Of a DNA stretch of 64,000 bases, positions 1 to 6,713 are shown piece by piece. Source of the stretch: Acidobacteriota bacterium (GTDB lineage: Bacteria; Acidobacteriota; Thermoanaerobaculia; Gp7-AA8); contig JAFATB010000006.1 of NCBI GenBank assembly GCA_019244185.1, forward strand, positions 434,001-498,000. The letters run 5' to 3'. Each line of letters opens with the position of its first letter. Position 1 is the stretch's first letter. The notes beneath the pieces were generated by a model that was not told the DNA's origin, did not search any database, and was given only the letters and a program-made list of their open reading frames with translations. A program made the position numbers and the translations under genes.

Positions 1-924
1 TCGAGCCTCACGACCTCGCGCTCGCTCGTCGGCACGCCGAACTACATGTCCCCCGAGCAGGTGAAGACGACGCCCGTGTCGCCGCGCTCCGATCTCTTCT
101 CCGCCGGCGTCGTGATCTACGAGATGCTCACCGGCACGAAGCCGTTCGCCGCGCCGGAGCTGAGCGCGATCCTCTACAACATCGTCAACCTCACGCCGCC
201 GCCGGTGCACGAGCTGAATCCGTCCGTGCCGCCGGCAATCTCGCAGGTCATCGCGAGACTCCTGGCGAAGGATCCGGCCGATCGCTACGAGAGCGCGAAC
301 GATGCGCTGCGCGCGCTGGATGCCGCGCGTCCGGCGACCACACCCGCCGCGTCAACACCGTTAACCGCGGCGCCGCTGCCGCTCGCGTCCGAGGCCGAGA
401 CCATCGCGGTGATGCCGCACGATGCGACGACGCCGCTGCCGACGATCGTCGATCCGATCGTTACGCGTCCGATCCTGCGCCGGCGCGTTCCGGGCGCGCT
501 CTTCTGGACGATCACGCTGCTGCTCATCGCGGGACTCGCGACCGCGGTCGTGCTGCTGCGCCACTCCGCCGCGCGTCAGAAACCGGCCGCCGTGCTGCCG
601 CCGTCGCTCGTCGCGCAGACGGACGCGAAGCGGCGCGCGCTCGAAAACGCTCGCGCGCTCGTGCGCGGCGGCGCGTATGCGGATGCGATTCGCGCCTACG
701 ACGCGCTGCTCGCTCGCGCGCCGGAGATGGAAGTCGCGCGCGAGGAACGCGCCGAGGCCCAGCGGCTGCTCGATGCAGCCACGCCGAAGGCGGAGGTGAC
801 GAAGACCGCGCGCAAGACGAAGCGCGTCGACGACAGCGAACCGGCGGCACAAGCGCAACAGCAGCAGCCGGCGAAGAAGCCGTCGCGGTGGGAGCGCGTC
901 AAACACTGGTTCCGGGGGAAGTGA
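1..924 (+). CDS. Membrane-anchored Ser/Thr protein kinase, C-terminal part (5' end outside window)
   Basis: The reading frame is open from the first base, so the N-lobe and catalytic loop lie outside the window. What remains starts at the end of the activation segment: GTPNYMSPEQ at about residues 11-20 is the classical Hanks-kinase T-loop end/APE motif. It is followed by the subdomain IX signature SDLFSAGVVIYEMLTG and the conserved Arg of subdomain XI (DPADRY). A Pro/Ala/Thr-rich linker leads to one transmembrane helix at about residues 165-187 and a TPR-like alpha-helical extracytoplasmic segment (ARALVRGGAYADAIRAYDAL), then a basic tail. This is the layout of PknB-type signalling kinases. 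The gene ends by overlapping the 3' end of the convergent gene by 26 bases. Confidence 0.93.
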   Translation, partial: SSLTTSRSLVGTPNYMSPEQVKTTPVSPRSDLFSAGVVIYEMLTGTKPFAAPELSAILYNIVNLTPPPVHELNPSVPPAISQVIARLLAKDPADRYESANDALRALDAARPATTPAASTPLTAAPLPLASEAETIAVMPHDATTPLPTIVDPIVTRPILRRRVPGALFWTITLLLIAGLATAVVLLRHSAARQKPAAVLPPSLVAQTDAKRRALENARALVRGGAYADAIRAYDALLARAPEMEVAREERAEAQRLLDAATPKAEVTKTARKTKRVDDSEPAAQAQQQQPAKKPSRWERVKHWFRGK

Positions 925-1798
925 GCAGCGAGCGCAACACGCGATGCCAGCGCGCGCGCTGAAAGTACCAGACCAGCGCCACGCCGATCGGCACGAACGA
1001 AAAGAGCAGAAGCATCCGCGCGACACCTTCGATGCCCGGCTGAATCCCGAAGCGGATCTGCAGGTCGAGCGCGATCGACTCGAGGTCGTTCATCAGCGCG
1101 CCGCCTTTGCCCTCACGGTACCAGTCGAGAAACTCCGCGTCGTGCATCAGCCGCCATGCGAAGTGCATGCTGTGGATCTGCACGAAGAACGCGACGAACG
1201 CGCCGAGCGGCCGCTCGACGTCGGGGTTCTTCCAGCCGACGCCCGCCAGTGCCTTGTAGAAGAGGATGCCCGCGAGGACGAACTCCGAGACGTGTCCCGC
1301 CGCGCTGAACGCGAGCTCGCGCCGCCATTCGCGCGAGACGAACACGAACCAGATCGCGAAGAGCACCAGCACGATGGCGAGGCTCGTGCGGTTCGTGCGG
1401 AACAGCCACGCGAGATAACCGAACCCGCACGCGACGAGGACCGCGATCGACGGATGAAACTCGCCCATGTGCGTCATGCCGCCGCCGTACACGAAATCGA
1501 AGGCGGGCAGCGACGGATGTCCGAGGAGCCAGCCGATGACCGCGTGTCCGAACTCGTGGAAGAGCGTCACCAGCGCCGAGAAGACGAACCGCGTGAACGG
1601 AATGATGTAGACGACGATCGCCGCCGCGAGACCGCCGCCGAGAATGCGCCATTCCGCCGCGCCGATGCGCCCATCCGCGACGCGCTCCTCTTCGAACACG
1701 TACGGCGTCACCGGCCGCCACTTCGCGAACACGATCCCGCACCGCGCGCATTCGAGCGCGTCCTCGGCGTTATCGAACGAGCAGCGCGGGCACGGCAC
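899..1798 (-). CDS. Zinc-ribbon membrane protein with HEFGH metalloprotease-like motif
   Basis: About 299 aa from the GTG start at 1798. I prefer this start because it places the protein directly at a zinc ribbon (CPRC and CARC at residues 3-20) and avoids overlap with the divergent gene at 1840; the frame stays open upstream to 1876. After the ribbon come several hydrophobic segments. The motif HEFGH (residues 81-85) lies at the end of a transmembrane helix, as in site-2-protease/M50 peptidases. A later NPDV could correspond to the NPDG-type second motif but lacks its glycine, so proteolytic activity is uncertain. Family assignment is inference from the motif and topology. Confidence 0.8.
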   Translation of the reverse strand: MPCPRCSFDNAEDALECARCGIVFAKWRPVTPYVFEEERVADGRIGAAEWRILGGGLAAAIVVYIIPFTRFVFSALVTLFHEFGHAVIGWLLGHPSLPAFDFVYGGGMTHMGEFHPSIAVLVACGFGYLAWLFRTNRTSLAIVLVLFAIWFVFVSREWRRELAFSAAGHVSEFVLAGILFYKALAGVGWKNPDVERPLGAFVAFFVQIHSMHFAWRLMHDAEFLDWYREGKGGALMNDLESIALDLQIRFGIQPGIEGVARMLLLFSFVPIGVALVWYFQRARWHRVLRSLLTSPGTSV

Positions 1799-1839
1799 GC
1801 CGCGATGATAAGCGCGCTTCGCGTGCGATACTCGACCAC

Positions 1840-2337
1840 GTGTCGATCTACGAGCAGCTGTTCGCGCGACTGGCACAAGCGAATGTCCGATACGTCGTGG
1901 TGGGTGGAGTGGCGGTCGTGCTGCACGGGTATCTCCGCGCCACGGCGGATCTCGACCTGGTCATCGATCTCGAAGAAACGAACGCGCGCCGCGCGATGAC
2001 GGCACTCGAACGAGCGGGACTCGAGCCGCTTGCGCCGGTCCGCGCGGCAGAATTCGCGGATGCGGCAACTCGCAGACGATGGATCGATACGAAGAACCTG
2101 CGCGTGTTCTCCTTGCGCGACCCGCACGAGCCCTTGCTCACCGTCGATGTCTTTGCCGAAGATCCGCTTCCGTTCGAGGAACTCTGGACTCGATCGGCCA
2201 TCGTCCGCCTCGGCGGGTGTGACGTCCGCATCGCATCGATTGCCGATCTGCTCGTGATGAAGCGCGCAGCGGCCCGCCCGCAGGATGCCATCGACATCGA
2301 ACACCTGGAACGCATCGCGAAGGAACGCACCTCGTGA
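1840..2337 (+). CDS. Nucleotidyltransferase of the MNT/AbiEii-like superfamily, possible toxin-antitoxin component
   Basis: 165 aa from a GTG start. The N-terminal half has the nucleotidyltransferase-fold signature: VVGGVAVVLHG at about residues 20-30, followed by the paired acidic residues D37 and D39 in ATADLDLVIDL. The C-terminal half has the K...R..DAIDIEHL pattern seen in stand-alone nucleotidyltransferases of toxin-antitoxin type loci. Its stop codon overlaps the start of the next small gene in a GTGA junction, so the two are translationally coupled. The nucleotide-transfer chemistry follows from family knowledge. The target, and whether the pair is a toxin-antitoxin system, are inference. 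Confidence 0.85.
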   Translation: MSIYEQLFARLAQANVRYVVVGGVAVVLHGYLRATADLDLVIDLEETNARRAMTALERAGLEPLAPVRAAEFADAATRRRWIDTKNLRVFSLRDPHEPLLTVDVFAEDPLPFEELWTRSAIVRLGGCDVRIASIADLLVMKRAAARPQDAIDIEHLERIAKERTS

Positions 2338-2528
2338 ACGGTGAAAAGCCCGAATCCGACGACTGGTGCGGCGACTTCGCGACCGCCAGCGGGCATGCCG
2401 CGCGTGCCGGCCTGCTCGCGACGCCCGAGCAGCGGCTCGCGTGGCTCGAGTCGATGCTGCGTCTCGCCGCGAAGAGCGGCGCGCTCGAGCGCGTGCAACG
2501 CGAGCGCAGCCGCGAACGCATCTTCTGA
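2334..2528 (+). CDS. Small hypothetical partner of the nucleotidyltransferase
   Basis: 64 aa, starting with GTG inside the stop codon of the upstream nucleotidyltransferase gene (GTGA overlap at 2334-2337). The protein is hydrophilic and helical, with the segment TPEQRLAWLESMLRLAAKSGAL. Short proteins with this kind of LAWLE core often follow MNT-type nucleotidyltransferases in bacterial genomes, as far as I recall. No catalytic motif is visible. It is most likely a binding partner or antidote of the upstream protein; this is inferred only from coupling and size. Confidence 0.72.
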   Translation: MNGEKPESDDWCGDFATASGHAARAGLLATPEQRLAWLESMLRLAAKSGALERVQRERSRERIF

Positions 2529-2556
2529 TTGGCGCGCTTCGCGGTACGCTTGACGC

Positions 2557-3231
2557 ATGCGACGCATCGTTCTCGCGTTCCTCTGCCTCTCCGCCGCCGC
2601 GTCTCTGCGCGCCGCGAGCCTCGCCGACGAAGTCGTGGCGGCGTACGGCGGACGCGCCGCGCTCGCGAAAATCAGCGCGGTGCGCGAGACCGGCACGGTC
2701 GTGTCGATGATGCGCAGCGGCACCGGCAACACCGTGCGCACGTTCGCGTTTCCCGACCGGCTCAGCGTCGCCATCACCTATCCGCAGTCGAGCGAGCTAC
2801 GCGACGTCGACGGCGCGCGCGGCTGGCAGAACGGCAAGGAAGCGTCGGGCGCGCAGCTCGATGCGATGGCGTTGCAGGCGGCGCGGCTGAACGCGCCGCG
2901 GCTGCTCGCCGAACACGCGGCGGACGTGAAGCAGGACGGCGCCTCCAAGCTCGTCGTCACGCTGCCGCGCGGCCTAGCGCTCGCGCTGGAGATCGATCCG
3001 AAGACGCATTACATCGTTCATTCGGCCGGCACGCTCACGGGCGGCATGGCGTTCGAGACGAACTACAGCGACTTCCGCAACGTCGGCGGCGTCGTGTTCG
3101 CGTTTCACGAGGAGAACGTCGCCGGCGGCATGGCCACGGGAACGACCACGCTGACGAACGTCGAGCTGAACCCGAAGCTCGACGCAGGCGCATTCGGTCC
3201 CGACGCGGCGGCGCCGCGCCAGCGGAGCTGA
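2557..3231 (+). CDS. Exported protein of unknown function
   Basis: 224 aa. A Sec signal peptide is clear: MRR followed by the hydrophobic stretch IVLAFLCLSAAASL and an RAASLA cleavage region at about residues 18-22. The mature N-terminus (ADEVVAAYGGRAALAKISAV) resembles the opening of periplasmic LolA/LolB-like or outer-membrane lipoprotein-sorting-type beta proteins, which often begin with a helix of the type IIDKYLEAIGGREALAKI. No catalytic residues can be assigned. The start of the next gene is two bases after this stop, so the two are likely co-transcribed. Confidence 0.82.
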   Translation: MRRIVLAFLCLSAAASLRAASLADEVVAAYGGRAALAKISAVRETGTVVSMMRSGTGNTVRTFAFPDRLSVAITYPQSSELRDVDGARGWQNGKEASGAQLDAMALQAARLNAPRLLAEHAADVKQDGASKLVVTLPRGLALALEIDPKTHYIVHSAGTLTGGMAFETNYSDFRNVGGVVFAFHEENVAGGMATGTTTLTNVELNPKLDAGAFGPDAAAPRQRS

Positions 3232-3232
3232 C

Positions 3233-4261
3233 GTGTCCGCGAACTGGCTGCTGTACGGCGCGAACGGCTACACCGGCGAGCTGATCGCGCGCGAGGCCGT
3301 GCGCCGCGGCATCCATCCGATTCTCGCCGGCCGCAGCACGGAGAAGATCGAGCCGCTCGCGCGCGAGCTGCAATGCGAATCGCGCGTCTTCGACGTCCGT
3401 AAGCCCGATCTGCGCGGCGTTGCGCTCGTGCTCCACTGCGCCGGGCCGTTCGTGCACACCAGCGCGCCGATGGTCGACGCGTGTCTCGCGTCGGGCGTGC
3501 ACTATCTCGACATCACCGGCGAGATCGACGTCTTCGAAGCAGTGCTCGCGCGCGATGCCGAGGCGAAGCAGCGCAACGTGGCGCTCCTCCCCGGCGTCGG
3601 CTTCGACGTCGTTCCCACCGACTGTCTCGGCGCGATGCTGCATGCGCGCATGCCCGACGCCGTCGAGCTGTGGCTCGCGTTCGACTCGCGCCGCGGCGGC
3701 ATCAGCCGCGGCACGCTGCGCACGATGCTCGAAGGCCTGGGCAAGGGCGGCGCGATTCGCCGCGACGGGCAGATCGTGCACGTGCCGCTCCTGTACGACG
3801 TCCGCGAAATCCCGTACGCAAGCGGCCCGCGCCTGTCGATGACGATTCCATGGGGCGACGTCGCGACGGCGTTTCATACGACCGGCATTCCGAACATCCG
3901 CGTCTACAACGCCACGCCGCCGTCGACCATCCGCCGCCTGCGCCGCACGCGCTATTTCCTGCCGCTGATGCGCATCACGCCGGTCAAGCGCGCGATGCAG
4001 TGGATGTCGACGCGCAACCGCACGGGACCGGGCGAAACGCAGCGCGCGCAATCGCGCGTCGAGTTGTGGGGACGCGTCGTCAATGCACGCGGCGAAGAAG
4101 CCACAATGACCCTGTCGACGCCCGAGGGATATTCATTCACCGTGCTGTCATCGTTGGAGGCGGTGCGGAGAATTCTGCAGGAGCCGCGCGCCGGCGCATT
4201 CACACCCGCGCGCGCCTTTGGAATGAATTTCGTCAATGAGGTATTGACAAACGCACAATAG
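3233..4261 (+). CDS. Saccharopine dehydrogenase / trans-acting enoyl reductase family protein
   Basis: 342 aa from a GTG start one base after the preceding stop. The N-terminal Rossmann fold is evident in LLYGANGYTGELIAREAV (residues 4-21) and ILAGRST. The family signature LHCAGPFVHTSAPMVDAC, then GVHYLDITGE, is typical of saccharopine-dehydrogenase-like proteins that act on quinones or lipids rather than on lysine metabolism. The C-terminal half carries the family substrate domain, including a conserved region near VELWGRVVNARGEEA. NAD(P)-dependent oxidoreductase activity is expected. The substrate cannot be read from the sequence. Confidence 0.85.
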   Translation: MSANWLLYGANGYTGELIAREAVRRGIHPILAGRSTEKIEPLARELQCESRVFDVRKPDLRGVALVLHCAGPFVHTSAPMVDACLASGVHYLDITGEIDVFEAVLARDAEAKQRNVALLPGVGFDVVPTDCLGAMLHARMPDAVELWLAFDSRRGGISRGTLRTMLEGLGKGGAIRRDGQIVHVPLLYDVREIPYASGPRLSMTIPWGDVATAFHTTGIPNIRVYNATPPSTIRRLRRTRYFLPLMRITPVKRAMQWMSTRNRTGPGETQRAQSRVELWGRVVNARGEEATMTLSTPEGYSFTVLSSLEAVRRILQEPRAGAFTPARAFGMNFVNEVLTNAQ

Positions 4262-4273
4262 GCGCGCTATTGT
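4244..4273 (+). promoter_or_regulatory. Sigma-70-type promoter for a short transcript
   Basis: A perfect -35 hexamer TTGACA at 4244-4249, an 18-base spacer and TATTGT (4 of 6) at 4268-4273. It overlaps the last codons of the upstream dehydrogenase gene and drives towards the 26-aa ORF at 4301 and the strong terminator at 4409-4446. The predicted transcript would be about 165 nt. Confidence 0.6.
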
Positions 4274-4300
4274 GCGCCACCCTTACAAACGACGACGAAC

Positions 4301-4381
4301 ATGATGACCAAACGCGAACAGAGATATTGGATCGGTCGACCGGAATTTCCGGGAACCGCCGGAGGTACGCTCGTGCCCTAG
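4301..4381 (+). CDS. Possible 26-aa small protein or leader peptide
   Basis: The frame starts MMTKREQRYWIGRPEFPG and ends LVP, between a good promoter (4244-4273) and an intrinsic terminator (4409-4446). There is no convincing Shine-Dalgarno sequence, so the ORF may be accidental within a small non-coding RNA. It has no counterpart elsewhere in the window. Support comes only from its position between the two transcription signals. Confidence 0.3.
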   Translation: MMTKREQRYWIGRPEFPGTAGGTLVP

Positions 4382-4408
4382 CCGATGCTCAGCATCCGCT
4401 CATTGCAC

Positions 4409-4446
4409 GAGCCCCTTCGGTCATGACAGCCGAAGGGGCTTTTTGT
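4409..4446 (+). terminator. Intrinsic terminator
   Basis: A 10-bp stem, AGCCCCTTCGG/CCGAAGGGGCT type, with the short loop TCATGACAG, followed directly by TTTTTGTTTGG. This is the strongest textbook terminator in the first 10 kb. It would end a transcript from the 4244 promoter as well as read-through from the upstream operon. Confidence 0.85.
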
Positions 4447-4556
4447 TTGGTTTTTACTGAATTTCGAGGATGAGACCGTCCGGGTCCGGCGGCGCGCAGG
4501 TCGCTGACACTGTCGCGTTCCGTGTACGGGTTCTGACGAAGGAAGGTTGATTCCTG

Positions 4557-4629
4557 CCATGTGTAGCTCATTGGGTAGAGCGCAGGACTGATAATCCTGG
4601 GGTAGCGGGTTCGAATCCCGCCACAACCA
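4557..4629 (+). tRNA. tRNA-Ile(GAT)-like gene with disrupted acceptor stem
   Basis: The D arm (GCTC/GAGC), the anticodon arm (CAGGA-CTGATAA-TCCTG, anticodon GAT), the 5-nt variable loop and the T arm (GCGGG-TTCGAAT-CCCGC) are all perfect. The 3' acceptor strand CACAACC plus discriminator A is intact, but the 5' acceptor strand CCATGTG mispairs at its first three positions. The expected 5' strand GGTTGTG can be rebuilt by joining GGTTG at 4545-4549 to TG at 4562-4563, which suggests a 12-base insertion inside the acceptor stem. CCA is not encoded. It may be a pseudogene. Confidence 0.6.
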
Positions 4630-4644
4630 TCCTTACACGCCGAC

Positions 4645-4663
4645 TGACCGCCGTTAGCGGTCA
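4645..4663. other. Small hairpin
   Basis: A perfect 7-bp stem (TGACCGC/GCGGTCA) with a 5-base loop, just downstream of the tRNA-like sequence. No T-run follows, so it is at best a weak transcript end for the tRNA. Confidence 0.4.
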
Positions 4664-4763
4664 CCGGCCGCGGCGTCGAATCGCGGTCAAGCCTGCCGGC
4701 GCTTCTGTAATGGCGCACCGGCAAGCGCGGAAGGAGCTCTGCAGCGCGCGTGCAGCGCGCAAT

Positions 4764-4802
4764 GCGCTCCCACAATGCGGTGCGACGTCATTGTGGGAGC
4801 GC
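4764..4802. repeat. Perfect 14-bp inverted repeat (REP-like palindrome)
   Basis: The arms at 4764-4777 and 4789-4802 are perfect reverse complements (GCGCTCCCACAATG type) around an 11-base loop. They are embedded in a CG-alternating stretch upstream of the SPFH gene. The TGTGGGAGCG half recalls REP palindromes of other genera, but only one copy is visible here. There is no T-run. Confidence 0.6.
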
Positions 4803-4894
4803 GCGTGGCGGCGCAGCGCTCCGCTCTGTAACGCGTGGCTTTTCCGCGCATTGGGCGCCCGGCCGGTCTTATTGAGGAAAGGAGGGACCGAACC

Positions 4895-5995
4895 ATGTTT
4901 CGGCGTATGAAGATTCTTCCGCACGAGCGGGGCCTTCTGTTTCGTGAGGGCGCGTTCGCCGGCGTACTGCGGCCGGGCGTTCATTGGACGTTCGATCCGC
5001 TCCTGAAGCTGCGGCTCTTTGTCGTGTCGCCGCGCAATCCGTGGCTCGACCACCGCGACCTCGACCTCATCGTGAAGTCGGGCAAGCTCGGCGGCGAGGC
5101 CATTGTGGTCGACCTCAAGGACTACGAGCGCGCGCTCGTCTGGATCGACGGCCGCTTCGCGGCGGTGCTCGATACCGGCCTGTACGCGCTGTGGACCGTG
5201 GAGCGCGATGTGCGCGTCGAGATCGTCGACGCGCGGACGATGCGCTTCGACCACGCGGAGCTGCCGGTGATCGTGCGTTCGCGGACGGCGGCGTCCGTGC
5301 TCGAGGTCGTGCATGTGGAGGCCAACCACGCGGGACTGTGGTTCCGCGACGGCGCCTATCAGGCGACGCTCGCTCCGGGCACGTACGCGTTCTGGCGGAA
5401 CGTCGGCAAGCTGCAGGTCCAAATGGTCGATCTCCGCGAGCTGACGCTCGACATCAGCGGTCAGGAGATCATGACGGCCGACAAGGTCACGCTGCGCCTC
5501 AATGCGCTTGTCAACTACCGCGTCACCGATCCGCTGCGGTCGGTCGCGGAGGTCGACGGTGCGGCGCAGGCGCTCTACCGCGCCGCGCAGCTTGCGCTGC
5601 GCGAAGCGGTGGGCGCGAAGGACCTCGACGCGCTGCTCGTCGCGAAGGATGCGCTCGCGGGTGAGCTGTCCGTCGCGATCGCGCCGCGCGCCGCGGAGCT
5701 CGGCCTCACGGTCGTCGCCGCGGGTGTCCGCGACGTCATCCTGCCGGGCGACATGAAGGAGCTGATGAACAAGGTGACCGAGGCGAAGAAGGCCGCGGAG
5801 GCATCGCTGATCACGCGCCGTGAGGAGACGGCGGCGATGCGGATGCAGGCCAACACCGCGAAGATCCTCGAGGCGAGTCCGACGCTGATGAAGCTGAAGG
5901 AGCTCGAGGTGCTCGAGAAGGTCGCGCACAAGGCGAACCTCACCGTGGTCCTCGGCGACGAGGGCCTGGCGGACAAGGTCGTCAAGCTGCTGTAA
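4895..5995 (+). CDS. SPFH/Band-7 family (slipin/stomatin-like) protein
   Basis: 366 aa. The ATG at 4895 is chosen because AAAGGAGGG lies at the correct distance upstream; the frame is open further back to 4835 without a ribosome site. The protein has an N-terminal region FRRMKILPHERGLLFREGAF, a beta-rich SPFH core (GLWFRDGAYQATLAPGTYAF, then TADKVTLRLNALVNYRVTDP) and a C-terminal helical coiled-coil part (MKELMNKVTEAKKAAEASL). It lacks a long N-terminal transmembrane helix, so membrane attachment may be peripheral. The family scaffolds membrane microdomains and protease regulation. The next gene follows after a hairpin and may share its function. Confidence 0.9.
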   Translation: MFRRMKILPHERGLLFREGAFAGVLRPGVHWTFDPLLKLRLFVVSPRNPWLDHRDLDLIVKSGKLGGEAIVVDLKDYERALVWIDGRFAAVLDTGLYALWTVERDVRVEIVDARTMRFDHAELPVIVRSRTAASVLEVVHVEANHAGLWFRDGAYQATLAPGTYAFWRNVGKLQVQMVDLRELTLDISGQEIMTADKVTLRLNALVNYRVTDPLRSVAEVDGAAQALYRAAQLALREAVGAKDLDALLVAKDALAGELSVAIAPRAAELGLTVVAAGVRDVILPGDMKELMNKVTEAKKAAEASLITRREETAAMRMQANTAKILEASPTLMKLKELEVLEKVAHKANLTVVLGDEGLADKVVKLL

Positions 5996-6002
5996 CGACG
6001 CA

Positions 6003-6036
6003 GGGAGGGCAGGCCGTCCAGCGGGCCTGCCCTCCC
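6003..6036. other. Intergenic hairpin
   Basis: A 13-bp stem (GGGAGGGCAGGCC/GGCCTGCCCTCCC) between the SPFH gene and the next gene, without a T-run. It could stabilise the upstream mRNA end or attenuate read-through. Confidence 0.5.
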
Positions 6037-6051
6037 GAGGTAAAGAAGGAG

Positions 6052-6690
6052 ATGAACAAAGACAAAGTTCGGGACATGATCCGCAGCATCCTGCCGTCGA
6101 AGGCGCGGGTGGGCGCGCGGTTCGGCAAGAGGTTCGAAAAGCGGCGCGTGCGCCACGCCATTCGCGCGGCGTTGCGCGCGGGAACGTTCGACGCCGATCT
6201 GCGGCGCGACGCGGACCTCTCGACGGTCGTCTGGTGGCGGCGCACCGCCGACAAGCTCCACCCTTTCATGCGCTGGTGCCGCGCGCGCACCGCGGGCATG
6301 ACGCCGGAGGAAGCGCTCGGCTACGTGCGCGGCCTGTTGCCGCGGAATCTCATCGGCGATCACGCGTACGGACACTGGGAAGCGGTCGTGCGGCCGTACA
6401 TGGGCCGGCTGCCGACAGTTCGCACGCGGCTCGACGTCGGGACGCTCTGCACGCGTTTGCGCGCGGCGTACGAGCGCGATCCGTCGCTCGTCGGGATGTT
6501 GAACGCCGCGATCAAGAGCCGTATCGCATTCGACGAACCACGCCGGCTGCTGTTCGGCGTGCACGACATCGACGCCTTCGCACGCGACGCGCTCCGACGC
6601 GGGAGCATCGAGCTCGATTGCGCGATGGCAATCATGGAAGAGATCGAAGGGCGGCCGAACGGCCGCCCTTCCCATTTTCGCGCCGCGTGA
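6052..6690 (+). CDS. Hypothetical protein, helix-rich
   Basis: 212 aa, not recognised. AAGGAG lies immediately before the ATG, so translation may begin here, or at the second ATG eight codons later with better spacing. The N-terminus is strongly basic (SKARVGARFGKRFEKRRVRHAIRAAL), followed by Trp-containing helical segments (STVVWWRRTADKLHPFMRWC) and MTPEEALGYVRGLLP. No signal peptide or membrane span is visible. It sits 56 bp behind the SPFH gene in the same direction, which suggests a related cytosolic role. Its last codons are read through a terminator-like hairpin. Confidence 0.75.
   Translation: MNKDKVRDMIRSILPSKARVGARFGKRFEKRRVRHAIRAALRAGTFDADLRRDADLSTVVWWRRTADKLHPFMRWCRARTAGMTPEEALGYVRGLLPRNLIGDHAYGHWEAVVRPYMGRLPTVRTRLDVGTLCTRLRAAYERDPSLVGMLNAAIKSRIAFDEPRRLLFGVHDIDAFARDALRRGSIELDCAMAIMEEIEGRPNGRPSHFRAA
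6646..6677 (+). terminator. Terminator-like hairpin overlapping the end of the upstream gene
   Basis: An 11-bp perfect stem (GAAGGGCGGCC/GGCCGCCCTTC) with a GAAC loop, then CCATTTT. It is inside the last 15 codons of the 6052-6690 gene, where it encodes EGRPNGRPSH. It likely separates this unit from lhr. Confidence 0.65.
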
Positions 6691-6713
6691 TATAGCGTTC
6701 CCTCAACGAACCC

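Noticed and set aside
4378..4626. Minus-strand frame over the tRNA-Ile-like sequence
   Set aside because: Runs through a terminator and the tRNA; no coding signal.
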